From the NCBI RefSeq assembly GCF_013141715.1, contig NZ_WHOA01000237.1:62001-126000 (forward strand): a stretch of DNA of 64,000 bases, in the 5' to 3' direction. The notes beneath the pieces were generated by a model. It made no database searches. It was not told where the DNA came from and saw only the letters and a list, made by a program, of their open reading frames with translations. Positions 1-8,466 of this stretch are shown here, piece by piece (position 1 is the stretch's first letter; each line of letters begins with the position of its first letter). Made by a program: the position numbers and the translations under genes. The DNA comes from Paenibacillus phytorum. GTDB taxonomy: Bacteria > Bacillota > Bacilli > Paenibacillales > NBRC-103111.

Positions 1-551
1 TGCTGCCTTGAATCTCGCGGCAGCGACACCCCTTGACTGATAAAGATGTATCTCAAGAAGGAAGAACAGTCGAAAGAGTCGGTTTGGTCCGACTTCGCCC
101 CGAATACGTAGGGGGTTCCAAGGAAGCCAAATCCTTTCACAATGAGATGGTCGGCTTTGCGTTTCCAACTTGGCTCCTTTTGATCCGAATGAGCGAGCTG
201 TTCAAAATGCGCGACGACTTTAGCAGTTTCGGCAGCGGATATTTTTACATTCTTCGCATTTGGGACTGGATCATCTCCATCTTGACTCTGATCTTGTGTG
301 AGAGCGCTCTCATTCTCCTTCACGGAAGGCTCGCTGCTATCAGGAGTTGTCGTTGGTTTCACTGAAGGTTCTTTATCGGTAGCGGCATCCTGTCCTGATA
401 ACTGAATAGGAGCAGCTGCTACCCATTTATTGGCGTGAGATTTCGAGAATGCAGCTGATAATTCCATGTTTTCAGGATTTTTCATGGTAAAACCGATTAG
501 TACCAGAAAAGCAATGACTAGAGCGGCTATCGCATATTTTTTGGCAAGCAT
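1..551 (-). CDS. NlpC/P60 family cell-wall hydrolase, 3' part cut by window edge
   Basis: An open frame runs from an ATG at 551 to the left edge, about 183 codons, with no stop, so the gene is truncated by the window. A GGAGG ribosome binding site lies 6 bases before the ATG. Residues 5-22 are hydrophobic (signal peptide or anchor). Residues 50-100 are a Pro/Thr/Ser/Glu-rich linker. From about residue 144 the start of an NlpC/P60 domain is visible: GTPYVFGAKS, then DCSS with Cys162 as the expected catalytic nucleophile, then LPRDS. The His part of the triad lies beyond the edge. Members of this family cleave D-glutamyl-diaminopimelate bonds in peptidoglycan outside the membrane. The call is firm for the family; the exact substrate is unknown. 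Confidence 0.85.
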   Translation of the reverse strand, partial: MLAKKYAIAALVIAFLVLIGFTMKNPENMELSAAFSKSHANKWVAAAPIQLSGQDAATDKEPSVKPTTTPDSSEPSVKENESALTQDQSQDGDDPVPNAKNVKISAAETAKVVAHFEQLAHSDQKEPSWKRKADHLIVKGFGFLGTPYVFGAKSDQTDSFDCSSFLRYIFISQGVSLPRDSRQ

Positions 552-652
552 GTGTGGCCTCCTCTAGCTAAGCAAGTTTACCTATACCATTCTACGGCAG
601 ATGACAAGGTCAGGGGGTATAGTGGATGGGATTTCATGGGTGATTAACAGCA

Positions 653-698
653 AAGAAGCCTTTCCGTCAGCAGTGCTCTGCTTCCAGAAAGGCTTCTT
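653..698 (-). terminator. Stem-loop after the propeller lipoprotein gene
   Basis: Positions 653-664 and 687-698 form a perfect 12-bp inverted repeat. The 22-base loop contains a smaller AGCAG/CTGCT stem. It begins 3 bases past the stop of the lipoprotein gene. The U tract on the minus strand is imperfect (TTCTTTGCTGTT), so it could be a weak terminator or a 3'-end stabiliser. Confidence 0.6.
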
Positions 699-700
699 CG

Positions 701-1897
701 TCATTTCAGTGCATCAAACGTATGCACCTTGTTCCAACTGACACCACCGCTAGCCGTGGTGTACATCACGCTAGGCTGCTCATTGTCATTCGTGATGAGC
801 CAGCCTTGATTTATGTCTGCCATAGCCAACAGCAGCTCACCATAGCCTGTGAACGACTCCTTGCCGTTCACCCATGTCTTGCCGCCGTCCTTGGTCCACC
901 CAACGGAGTTCGGCTTGTCGCAGCTCGGGCACTGCCCGCCCATATAAGCTACGTCTGGGCTCACGACGTAAAGAGGTCCGGGCTTGCTGCCCGTGTTCTT
1001 CGGACCCGTGTTCTCACCCGCAGGGAAACCAGGGGCTGGTCCACCACCGGCGGTGCTGTTCGCCAGAACCGTCAGCCAGTTTTTCCCGCCGTCTTTCGTG
1101 TGAAACAACGAATACGAGGTTTGGGTCATCCCCGATTCCCCAATTAGCTCAACCCACGCATCGTTTACACCCGCAGAACGAATAACGACACCGGTTAGTG
1201 AGGCTGCTGTTTTACGCGACATAACATTAGTCCATGTCTTGCCGCCATCCTGTGTTCGCTGGACTTCAATAGTATCCTTGACTTGTCTAACCGCCCATCC
1301 ATTATTTTTATCATGGAAATAGGCGTCCCCCTTCGTCCCCTCAGGTACTGGCAAAGAAGTCCACTTCACGCCTCCATCCACAGTGTGTGCATTCCCGCTA
1401 AATGCTTCCGTCTTCGTTACAAAATGAAGGAATGCCTGATTCGCTACTTTACCAACGGATGTCCAGTGCTGGCCTCCATCCTTCGTATTTAACAGTTTAC
1501 CTTCATCCGAGGCAACTGCCCAAGCATCTTGATTATTCAGTGCAAACAACTGCTTAATGTCGCCTGTCCCCTCGTATTGAACCTTCCATTTTACACCGCC
1601 ATCATCTGTCCGTGCGATCCAACCTTTGCCGCCGATCCAGCCGGATTTGGCATCAGCCAGCCTTACTGCTGTTACCCCGTTCATCGATACCTTCGATGGT
1701 GTTTCATTACCTTTATTGGGAACAGCTGTCGAACCTGGAGCTGGCGTCTCAGCCGCAGCTGTCGGTTGTGGCGTGATCGTTGCACTAGGTGTCGGTGAAT
1801 TTGAAGCATTCACTGTTCCGCTTGTTGTTCCGGATGATTCACACCCTGTAAGTGCGAATACCGTTATTGCCAAAAGCGTAAATGTTTTTCTCAACAT
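701..1897 (-). CDS. Secreted beta-propeller lipoprotein (YCF48/BNR-like repeats)
   Basis: 398 residues. The N-terminus has a lipoprotein signal with lipobox LTGC, then a low-complexity Thr/Pro/Ala linker to about residue 75. The body repeats the sialidase/YCF48 hallmark of an aromatic or turn segment followed by T.DGG..W (for example RTDDGGVKW, NTKDGGQHW, HTKDGGKNW, WTKDGGKTW). This repeat indicates a propeller exposed outside the membrane. Family members bind carbohydrates or proteins, or act in assembly; no sialidase active site is evident. The frame can be extended to a GTG at 1915, but AAGGGAG sits 8 bases before the ATG at 1897, so I take the ATG. Function beyond the fold is not known. 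Confidence 0.75.
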   Translation of the reverse strand: MLRKTFTLLAITVFALTGCESSGTTSGTVNASNSPTPSATITPQPTAAAETPAPGSTAVPNKGNETPSKVSMNGVTAVRLADAKSGWIGGKGWIARTDDGGVKWKVQYEGTGDIKQLFALNNQDAWAVASDEGKLLNTKDGGQHWTSVGKVANQAFLHFVTKTEAFSGNAHTVDGGVKWTSLPVPEGTKGDAYFHDKNNGWAVRQVKDTIEVQRTQDGGKTWTNVMSRKTAASLTGVVIRSAGVNDAWVELIGESGMTQTSYSLFHTKDGGKNWLTVLANSTAGGGPAPGFPAGENTGPKNTGSKPGPLYVVSPDVAYMGGQCPSCDKPNSVGWTKDGGKTWVNGKESFTGYGELLLAMADINQGWLITNDNEQPSVMYTTASGGVSWNKVHTFDALK

Positions 1898-2152
1898 GAT
1901 GATAACTCCCTTCACTTCTAATCGTTCATCGATCTACCTTATAGACGTAACTTTCCTCAGAAAAGTTGAGCCCGTAGACACATAGCTTTTTGGCAGATTT
2001 AGTATGTCCCATAGCGTATTGTGCTTATGATGGGAGCAAGAATTACCGAAATCACCTTTTTAGCAAAATAATAAATTAGGCATGACTCATCCCATTGACG
2101 AATACAATCGAATCAAGGAGGGGGACATTGTTACGGAAAGGAAGAGGATCGG

Positions 2153-3163
2153 TTGAAATTCATCTGGGGTAAAAAAGAACTCACCTTAATGATCATTCCG
2201 GGCGCCAACCACCGAACCGTAAGATTCAAGCTTCCGCACAGCAGTCTGTATATTGTGCCGAGCTTGATCCTGCTCGTGTTGATTGGATTTTTTGTCACGA
2301 TTTACTTAATGAATATCTACTCCCATCAAACGAGAACCAGCATGCAGCAAACGTTCGATGGACAAGAGCGCCAACTGGTTAATCAAATTACACTTAAAAA
2401 TAGCGAACTGGAACAGCTTCAAACCAATTTGATTGACTTATCCCAGCAAGCGAATGAATTTAAGGTGAAGTTAGAAGAAATTAAGAAACTTGATCATGTC
2501 ATTCAGTTAATGAGCCAGACAGAAGGAACAAACCGGACAAGCAAAAAGATTTCTATGGAGAGTACAGAGACTCCGAGTGGAGTACGCTCTGACATCGGTG
2601 GCAGCGAGGTCCCTGTTACTTCGCAAGAAGTATCTTCTTTGGTCAGCAGCACCAAACAAGGACTTTTTTCGTTAGTTGGGGATATTAACGCCCTACTTGT
2701 GAATTTGAGCGAATCCGAAGCCAGGCTGGCAGAAGCCGAGCGTCTACGCAGCATTACACCGACACTTTGGCCAACGATGACCCACCTTATTACATCAGGT
2801 TTCGGCATACGAAGAGATCCTTTTACGCTTAAACCGACCATGCATGCCGGGCTTGACCTCGATGGCGAGATGAATGACCCCGTATATGCCACTGCTGCAG
2901 GTAAAGTCGTAGAAGCCAGCTTTGACAACGAACATGGGAATCATATTATTATCGATCATTCCCGAGGGATACAAACGGAGTACATGCATCTGAATAAAAT
3001 CCTCGTCAAACGCGGAGAATCAGTAACGAAAGGTCAGAAGATCGGCCTACTCGGCTCCACAGGACGAAGCACGGGCTCCCATCTGCATTATGAAGTTCAT
3101 AAGAACGGCGTCCAGATTGACCCCTCCCCTTATCTCATTACCAATAGAAAGGATGAACCCTAA
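2153..3163 (+). CDS. M23 (LytM-type) peptidoglycan endopeptidase, membrane-anchored with coiled coil
   Basis: 336 residues. There is one transmembrane segment at about residues 30-55, then a charged, Gln/Glu/Leu-rich coiled coil (about 65-130), a linker, and a C-terminal M23 domain. The zinc-binding motifs are visible: HAGLDLDG (H...D) and SHLHYEVH (HxH). The start is a TTG preceded by GGAAGAGG. The stop overlaps the ATG of the bactofilin gene (TAATG). M23 peptidases cut peptide cross-links in peptidoglycan. Pairing with a bactofilin gene is a recurrent arrangement (for example Helicobacter Csd1/CcmA) in which the cytoskeletal polymer positions the hydrolase. I infer a cell-shape or local wall-remodelling role. 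Confidence 0.9.
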   Translation: MKFIWGKKELTLMIIPGANHRTVRFKLPHSSLYIVPSLILLVLIGFFVTIYLMNIYSHQTRTSMQQTFDGQERQLVNQITLKNSELEQLQTNLIDLSQQANEFKVKLEEIKKLDHVIQLMSQTEGTNRTSKKISMESTETPSGVRSDIGGSEVPVTSQEVSSLVSSTKQGLFSLVGDINALLVNLSESEARLAEAERLRSITPTLWPTMTHLITSGFGIRRDPFTLKPTMHAGLDLDGEMNDPVYATAAGKVVEASFDNEHGNHIIIDHSRGIQTEYMHLNKILVKRGESVTKGQKIGLLGSTGRSTGSHLHYEVHKNGVQIDPSPYLITNRKDEP

Positions 3164-3615
3164 TGCTTGGAAGCTCAAAGACGAAGCGAATTGATGCGAA
3201 AACAACCGACACTTTGATCGGGGGCAGTACCATTTGTGAGGGTAAAATCATGTCCGAAGCCAGCCTTCGCATCGAAGGTCAGATGAATGGCGACATTGAG
3301 TGCGCAGGCGACATCACGATTGGTGAGAACGCTGTTGTGCAGTCCAACATCCAAGCACGCGATGTCATCGTTGCCGGCAAAGTGAAAGGCAATATTCACA
3401 CCAAAGGCAAGCTCATCGTGACTAGCTCAGGCGTGCTTGTTGGCAATATCGATGTACGCTCCTTCATTATTCAGGAGGGCGGCATTTTTCAAGGAAGCAG
3501 TGCGATGAATCTTGCAGCTGTGAATGAAAAAGGCAGCGGAAGCGGAAAAGTCATCGATGCTAAAGCACATAAACAGCAGAAGAGTGAGCAGCAGGCTGCT
3601 TCTGGCGGGAATTAA
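3163..3615 (+). CDS. Bactofilin (polymer-forming cytoskeletal protein)
   Basis: 150 residues with a central bactofilin (DUF583) beta-helix at about residues 18-120. It has the regular short repeats of the family: STICEGKIMSEASLRIEGQ, GDIECAGDITIGE, VIVAGKVKGNIHTKGKL. The flanks are short and disordered, as usual: a basic N-terminus and a Lys/Gln/Ser-rich tail. The ATG shares one base with the stop of the upstream M23 gene, so translation is probably coupled. Bactofilins self-assemble without nucleotide and scaffold wall enzymes at the inner face of the membrane. A strong terminator follows directly. Confidence 0.92.
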   Translation: MLGSSKTKRIDAKTTDTLIGGSTICEGKIMSEASLRIEGQMNGDIECAGDITIGENAVVQSNIQARDVIVAGKVKGNIHTKGKLIVTSSGVLVGNIDVRSFIIQEGGIFQGSSAMNLAAVNEKGSGSGKVIDAKAHKQQKSEQQAASGGN

Positions 3616-3620
3616 AAAAA

Positions 3621-3654
3621 GGGGAGCCGCGTGTAGTGCGGTTCCCCTTTTTTT
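3621..3654. terminator. Bidirectional intrinsic terminator between bactofilin and aminopeptidase genes
   Basis: A GC-rich 10-bp arm (GGGGAGCCGC, 3621-3630) pairs with 3638-3647 over a 7-base loop, with one G-T pair possible. Seven A precede it and a run of T follows it. It can therefore end transcription from both convergent sides. Confidence 0.92.
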
Positions 3655-3701
3655 GTAAGTTCACGAATGGATTATTGCTGCACGCAATCCAGTTTCCTAG
3701 T

Positions 3702-5186
3702 TCAGTTCGAACTTTCCCTCAACGTTCGATTGCGTACAAATTGCGCGAGTAAACGGGCCCCGTAACCGGTCGCGCCTGCCGAATGCCAACCTTGAGCAGA
3801 TGATACATCCTTTAAAGACGCCATATCGATATGGGCCCAACGCAGAGATGGCTGGACGAACTTACGCAAAAATAAAGCTGCCGTCGTAGCCCCTGCTTCT
3901 CCTACCCTGCTGATGTTGCATATATCCGCATAATCACTGTGCAGGTAAGCCTCATATTCATCGACAAGAGGAAGCTGCCACACTTTTTCGCTCACTTGCT
4001 TCCCTGCTTGCACGATCTCCGCTACAATCGTGTCCTCCCCCCAGATTCCAGCATACTTGGAACCTAGAGCGGCTCCGCAAGAATAGGTCAAGGTCGCAAT
4101 ATCAACGGCTTCCACTGCCCCAAGGCGCTGGGCATGAATCAAGGCGTCGGCTAGCACCAATCGGCCCTCGGAATCGGTATTGCCTACCTGAACCGATACG
4201 CCGTTCGGGTATTGCAGCAGCTCGCCAGGCAGCAATGCCTCCCCGTCTGGCATATTTTCGGCAGCAGCAATCAGCACAACGACGTTCGCCTTCACGTCCC
4301 CAGCAGCAAGAATATCAAGAGCGCCTATCACGGCTGCCGCCCCAGCCATATCCATTCGCATATCGCTGATATCGAAGTCCTTCTTCAGACTGATCCCGCC
4401 TGTATCAAAAGTAATGCCTTTGCCAATTAAGGCCGTAAGCGGCAATGTCTCATTCGTACAATAGCGCAGCTCCAGAAGCGCAGGAGGATACTTGCTTCCT
4501 TTGCCCACGGCGATCAAGCCGACCATACCTTGCTGCTCCAGACTCTCCCCTTCATAAACGACAGCCTCAACCTTGGATAGGGCAAAATGTTCTATCGTCT
4601 TCTCGATGAGGGTTTTCGGACGCAGCATGTTGGGGGGCTCATTCGCGAGATTACGGGCTAGAATCGCCCCCTCTGCATAGAGGCATCCCCATCGCACCGC
4701 TTCGTTCAACACTTCGAATTTTGCTTCAGTAAGAAACTGCAAGCTTACTTCCGAATGCTTGGTCTGTTTCGTCCGATATACCTCGAACGCATAGGTGCCA
4801 AGCTTCCAGCCCTCCACCCAAGCGGTTACTGCTTCCGCTTCGCTAATGACAAGCGAATGCTCACAGCGCTTCAACAGCTCGCCCAAGTTTATGTCTACTC
4901 GCTCTTTCTTGTGCTTATGAATCGCACGACCTGCATTCCCCGCTGCCTCGCGGATTCTTTCCGTATCCAGGCGCGAGGCCTCTCCACAACCAACCAGCAG
5001 CGCGTCACGTTCTCCAATACGACCATGAAGCCAAGTCAGCGCTCCCCGTTCTCCCATATGCGGCAGTAGTGAATAGGCTTGCAGCCATGAAGGAAGACGT
5101 GTCGCTCCCATCTCTTCGATGTCGTCCGAGCAGATGGGAACAATGAGAGTCTGGGCCGCATTTTCTCCACCAAACGTAAAGCTCAT
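3702..5186 (-). CDS. pepA: M17 leucyl aminopeptidase family protein
   Basis: 494 residues, the normal length of cytosolic M17 aminopeptidases. The C-terminal catalytic domain carries the signature NTDSEGRLVLADAL, the metal/catalytic segment GKGITFDTGGISLK and DMRMDMAGAAAV. The N-terminal third is the variable macro-like domain. These enzymes release N-terminal residues from peptides with two divalent metals. The frame could begin at 5219, but the ATG at 5186 overlaps the stop of the upstream phosphoesterase gene as ATGA, which argues for coupling and for this start. The pairing with a phosphoesterase is not a pathway I recognise. Confidence 0.9.
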   Translation of the reverse strand: MSFTFGGENAAQTLIVPICSDDIEEMGATRLPSWLQAYSLLPHMGERGALTWLHGRIGERDALLVGCGEASRLDTERIREAAGNAGRAIHKHKKERVDINLGELLKRCEHSLVISEAEAVTAWVEGWKLGTYAFEVYRTKQTKHSEVSLQFLTEAKFEVLNEAVRWGCLYAEGAILARNLANEPPNMLRPKTLIEKTIEHFALSKVEAVVYEGESLEQQGMVGLIAVGKGSKYPPALLELRYCTNETLPLTALIGKGITFDTGGISLKKDFDISDMRMDMAGAAAVIGALDILAAGDVKANVVVLIAAAENMPDGEALLPGELLQYPNGVSVQVGNTDSEGRLVLADALIHAQRLGAVEAVDIATLTYSCGAALGSKYAGIWGEDTIVAEIVQAGKQVSEKVWQLPLVDEYEAYLHSDYADICNISRVGEAGATTAALFLRKFVQPSLRWAHIDMASLKDVSSAQGWHSAGATGYGARLLAQFVRNRTLRESSN

Positions 5187-6082
5187 CTTAAGACACTTCC
5201 ATCTTCTAGCCGCTGCCATGTATCAAAGGAATGTCTTCCTTCTTGCAGACGTATGACGCGAGCGCCTCGAGGTAAGTCTCCGTATGTGCTGCAGCCTGTC
5301 ACTCTGCCAAAACATAACCGAATATCATGCAGCGTACCACAGTAATCATTGTCATGATCATGTCCGACAAAGGTTCCCATCACATCGCCCATTTCCACCA
5401 TGGCAGCAAACAACCCGCTGTTGAGTTTGGGACAACATACCTCTTCGTGCTTGGTACCGCTCACTTTCCCCAGTTTCCATACATCGTCGTATTCAGGAAG
5501 CGGGATATGGAAAAACGCGAGCCCAGGCAATATAGCCCCGCTCCGTTCGCGGAGAGCAAGCGACTGCTGCTTATACCAATGCACCTGATCTGAGCCAATC
5601 CAAGCGTAACCGCCCACTGATTCTGGTGCCATCACGCCGGAATCGAGAAAATAAAGAACAGCAGCCGGATTCCCGGATTGCACGCTTTGGATCGTATGCA
5701 TGTAATTGCCAACACCGCTGAGATCGAATGGTCCTGCTTGCGAGTAGCAAGTCTTATGCTCCAGTGCGATCGCCATCAGTTCCTCACGTGTCACATCCGC
5801 CTCTGCATCGTGATTACCGAATACGTGCGTCCAGGGTATGCCTGACTCAACTGCGGGAGCAATAGCTCTGCGAAAGGATGCTGAAGAGTCAGATACGCCA
5901 TAGCTTGAAATCAGATCGCCCGTATACACGATGAGATCCGGCTTCTCCGCCGCTAGCACCGCACTGACTAAAGCGAGCGTCCTCAAATCCTCTTCATTGT
6001 CCTTGTCGCCTCCTATATGCAAGTCCGTGAGCTGTACAATAGTAAATGTCCCGTCCTCCCGGAACCTCAGATCGTCCGCCAT
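5183..6082 (-). CDS. Calcineurin-like metallophosphoesterase
   Basis: 299 residues with the five metallophosphatase blocks in order: QLTDLHIGG, YTGDLIS, FGNHDAE, a His block (FFHIPLPEY) and FVGHDHDND. There is no signal peptide, so it is probably cytoplasmic. It resembles the family of purple-acid/DevT-like phosphohydrolases of bacilli, whose substrates are usually unknown. AAAGGGG lies about 9 bases before the ATG. It is the first gene of a two-gene unit with the M17 aminopeptidase (4-base overlap). Confidence 0.85.
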   Translation of the reverse strand: MADDLRFREDGTFTIVQLTDLHIGGDKDNEEDLRTLALVSAVLAAEKPDLIVYTGDLISSYGVSDSSASFRRAIAPAVESGIPWTHVFGNHDAEADVTREELMAIALEHKTCYSQAGPFDLSGVGNYMHTIQSVQSGNPAAVLYFLDSGVMAPESVGGYAWIGSDQVHWYKQQSLALRERSGAILPGLAFFHIPLPEYDDVWKLGKVSGTKHEEVCCPKLNSGLFAAMVEMGDVMGTFVGHDHDNDYCGTLHDIRLCFGRVTGCSTYGDLPRGARVIRLQEGRHSFDTWQRLEDGSVLR

Positions 6083-6414
6083 TCATCCATGCCCCTTTCT
6101 AATCGCAGCTAAAAATATTGTGTAAGTTACTAAGAATGAATCTACAAACTCGATAGAATGATGTTGTATTCGCAACAGATGCACACGAAATGTTATACAA
6201 ACGAGACTTTCGTGATGGCTGAAGGGCTACAGTGGTTACCAATGTTGTATTTTCTACAACATTGGTGCCACGATGCCTCATCTACCCTCGTAAAACTGCT
6301 GAACGACTCTAAAATCGGATTTTGGAGTTATGACTAGCATCATTCATAGCTAATCAAGCTGAATATAGGATAAGCATCGAATATCTCTTTTCCAAACTAT
6401 TCAGCGACTAGTCG
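6083..6414. other. Intergenic region with palindromes
   Basis: I see no convincing gene in this 330-base gap. It contains the 12-bp perfect inverted repeat at 6238-6266 described separately, and a weaker hairpin (ACTCTAAAA/TTTTGGAGT, 6306-6328) that may mark the 3' end of the kinase transcript. The short open frame across 6099-6281 lacks a ribosome site and is built on the palindrome. Confidence 0.6.
6238..6266. repeat. Perfect 12-bp palindrome, TGTTGTA/TACAACA type
   Basis: ACCAATGTTGTA at 6238-6249 is the exact reverse complement of 6255-6266, separated by TTTTC. The core TGTATTTTCTACAAC recurs at 57,595-57,609 after the AIM24 gene, so this looks like a short dispersed element and not an operator for one gene. 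Confidence 0.6.
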
Positions 6415-7371
6415 TTATACCACCTCAGAATGGTCAGATCCCTGTTCTTTATTTTGCCTAATAAAAGCTTCCAGCCCTTCCCGATCCGGGGTACCGGTGC
6501 TGCCGCCATAAGCTCCGACGGACATGGCTCCACAAACGTTGCCATATAACAGGCAAGTCTCGACATTTAACCCTGTTAAGAACCCATACATGTAACCGGC
6601 ATTAAATGAATCTCCTGCTCCTGTCGTATCTAAGGCTTTGACGGAGAATCCGGGGCAAGACGTTTGCAAACCGTCTTTCATCGCTACGGCTCCTTGAGGT
6701 CCGAGCTTGATTACAACATGCTTACAGAAGCCCGACATATAACTTAAGCTGTCATCTATGTGTTCGAAGCCCGTATAGTGGTGCGCCTCGGTTTCGTTCA
6801 TCAGAAAGACATCTACATAACGCATCAATTCAAACACCCCGGAATACCATTCTCCGGTATCATCCCAACCTACATCGCAAGATAGTGTGACTCCCATACC
6901 TTTCAACTTCTTCGCCATTGCGACGAATTCGTCATGGTTGCGTCGCCCTCTATAACCGGTCACGTGGACATGTCTGCCTAACGCTACTTGAGCTAAATCC
7001 AGGTCGCTTACTTGCATCTCAGCGTTTGATCCTGCATAGGTAATGAAAGAACGATCCTGCTCCGGATTAATCGCTATCGTTATGCCTGTACGACTCGTTT
7101 GGCTAGTCAGGATCAGACTGGTATCGATACCATATTGTCCAAACTGTTCCCGGATATAATGGCCGTAGCCATCATCTCCAAGAACACCGTTAAAGGCTAC
7201 ATGCAGCCCTAGCTTGGCTAACGAGATCGTGAATAGAGCCGCACCTCCGCCTACATGCATCAACATATCTTCAACAAAAATTTCTTGTCCAGGCAGAGGA
7301 ATCTGATTACAGCCCACCACTACTAAATCAATATTGGCATCGCCGATGACAACCGCATCAAATTTGTTCAT
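6415..7371 (-). CDS. PfkB family sugar kinase
   Basis: 318 residues. The PfkB C-terminal signature is clear (LDTTGAGDSFNAGYMYG, with the catalytic Asp in GAGD), as is the N-terminal glycine-rich block (HVGGGAALFTISLAKLG). Ribokinase-fold enzymes phosphorylate sugars, nucleosides or keto-deoxy acids with ATP in the cytoplasm. It is the last gene of a same-strand set with a LacI repressor, a PHP hydrolase and a sugar ABC importer, which suggests it phosphorylates the imported sugar or a product of it. The substrate cannot be read from the sequence. The ribosome site is AGAGGAAG. Confidence 0.88.
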   Translation of the reverse strand: MNKFDAVVIGDANIDLVVVGCNQIPLPGQEIFVEDMLMHVGGGAALFTISLAKLGLHVAFNGVLGDDGYGHYIREQFGQYGIDTSLILTSQTSRTGITIAINPEQDRSFITYAGSNAEMQVSDLDLAQVALGRHVHVTGYRGRRNHDEFVAMAKKLKGMGVTLSCDVGWDDTGEWYSGVFELMRYVDVFLMNETEAHHYTGFEHIDDSLSYMSGFCKHVVIKLGPQGAVAMKDGLQTSCPGFSVKALDTTGAGDSFNAGYMYGFLTGLNVETCLLYGNVCGAMSVGAYGGSTGTPDREGLEAFIRQNKEQGSDHSEVV

Positions 7372-7403
7372 TCCGCACTTCCTCTCCCGCTCCGTTCTCT
7401 GTC

Positions 7404-8423
7404 CTATCTCTCAGTTTGATAGGCCCTGCAGCTGTCGCGCACGACAAGTTTATGTCCCAAGATCAAATCTTCCCTCGGACTGAATGTAGGATCTGAAATT
7501 AATTCAATCAGCGTATCCACCGTAATTTTCCCCATGTCCTGAATTGGCTGCTCCATGGAGGACAAGCGTGGACGAACGAGCTCCGTCAGTTGGCTTCCAT
7601 CAAAGCCGATGATGGATATATCGTCCGGAACTTTTAGCTGATGGTCATGAATGCAGTTCATAGCTCCAACCGCCATATCATCACTTACTGCAAATAAAGC
7701 GGTAGGACGAGGCTCACAGGCAAGCAGTTCCTTCATCAGATTGTATCCGCTTTGCGTCTTATAGTCGCCGAACCGGATATAGTCATTCACAATCCTGACT
7801 CGCTGATCTTTGAGTGCATTGCGATAGCCTACATAACGGTTCTGTCCTGAGGTGATGTCTCTCATATCCCCACCAATAAAGGCAATTCGCTCATGTCCGA
7901 GCTCAATTAAATAACGGGTCGCATCATAAGCCGCCTCGTAGTCATCGATAATGACAGAAACGAACTTATGATCTAAAGGTCTTACACTTGAAAAGATGAC
8001 TGGGATATCCAGTTTATTAATAAAACTGCGAATGTCATCGCTTAATTTCTCATGCATAATAATAATGCCGTCTACACGCATCTCTTTAAACACATTCAAG
8101 TATTTCAGCTCTTTATCCGTATCCTCGATTATGTTGCAGACAAGTAGGTTGTAATCATTCAAGCTCGCCGTTTCCTCGATACTGCTCAAAATAGTGGAAT
8201 AGAAGCTGGATGTCAGATCGGGAACAATGACGCCAATCAGGTTCGTTTTCTTCCGTACCAAACTCCTCGCGATGTGGCTTGGCGCATAACCAAGCTCGTC
8301 AATCACGCGTTTCACTTTGGCCTTCAGATCGTCCTTCACGTATTTTTCTCCGTTTAACACTCTGGAAACTGTGGTTACGGATACTCCCGCTTTCTTGGCT
8401 ACATCTTTAATTTTGGGCGCCAT
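7404..8423 (-). CDS. LacI family transcriptional repressor
   Basis: 339 residues. The N-terminal helix-turn-helix is canonical (IKDVAKKAGVSVTTVSRVLNG), with hinge helix SHIARSLVRKK and a periplasmic-binding-like effector domain (GVIVPDLTSSFYSTI, IAFIGGD, ALFAVSDDMAVGAM). A longer frame starts at 8432, but GGAAGG sits about 9 bases before the ATG at 8423. LacI proteins bind near-palindromes with a central CG. Two such sites lie upstream in the same cluster (12,174-12,189 and 13,235-13,262). It probably represses the transporter/hydrolase/kinase genes until a sugar binds. Confidence 0.93.
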   Translation of the reverse strand: MAPKIKDVAKKAGVSVTTVSRVLNGEKYVKDDLKAKVKRVIDELGYAPSHIARSLVRKKTNLIGVIVPDLTSSFYSTILSSIEETASLNDYNLLVCNIIEDTDKELKYLNVFKEMRVDGIIIMHEKLSDDIRSFINKLDIPVIFSSVRPLDHKFVSVIIDDYEAAYDATRYLIELGHERIAFIGGDMRDITSGQNRYVGYRNALKDQRVRIVNDYIRFGDYKTQSGYNLMKELLACEPRPTALFAVSDDMAVGAMNCIHDHQLKVPDDISIIGFDGSQLTELVRPRLSSMEQPIQDMGKITVDTLIELISDPTFSPREDLILGHKLVVRDSCRAYQTER

Positions 8424-8466
8424 GATTATCATCCTTCCTTACTTGCAGCATGCACATTTTTCTCTG

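Noticed and set aside
33-365. 110-codon plus-strand frame at the left edge
   Set aside because: It is antisense to the NlpC/P60 gene, which has a signal sequence, a ribosome site and a catalytic Cys motif.
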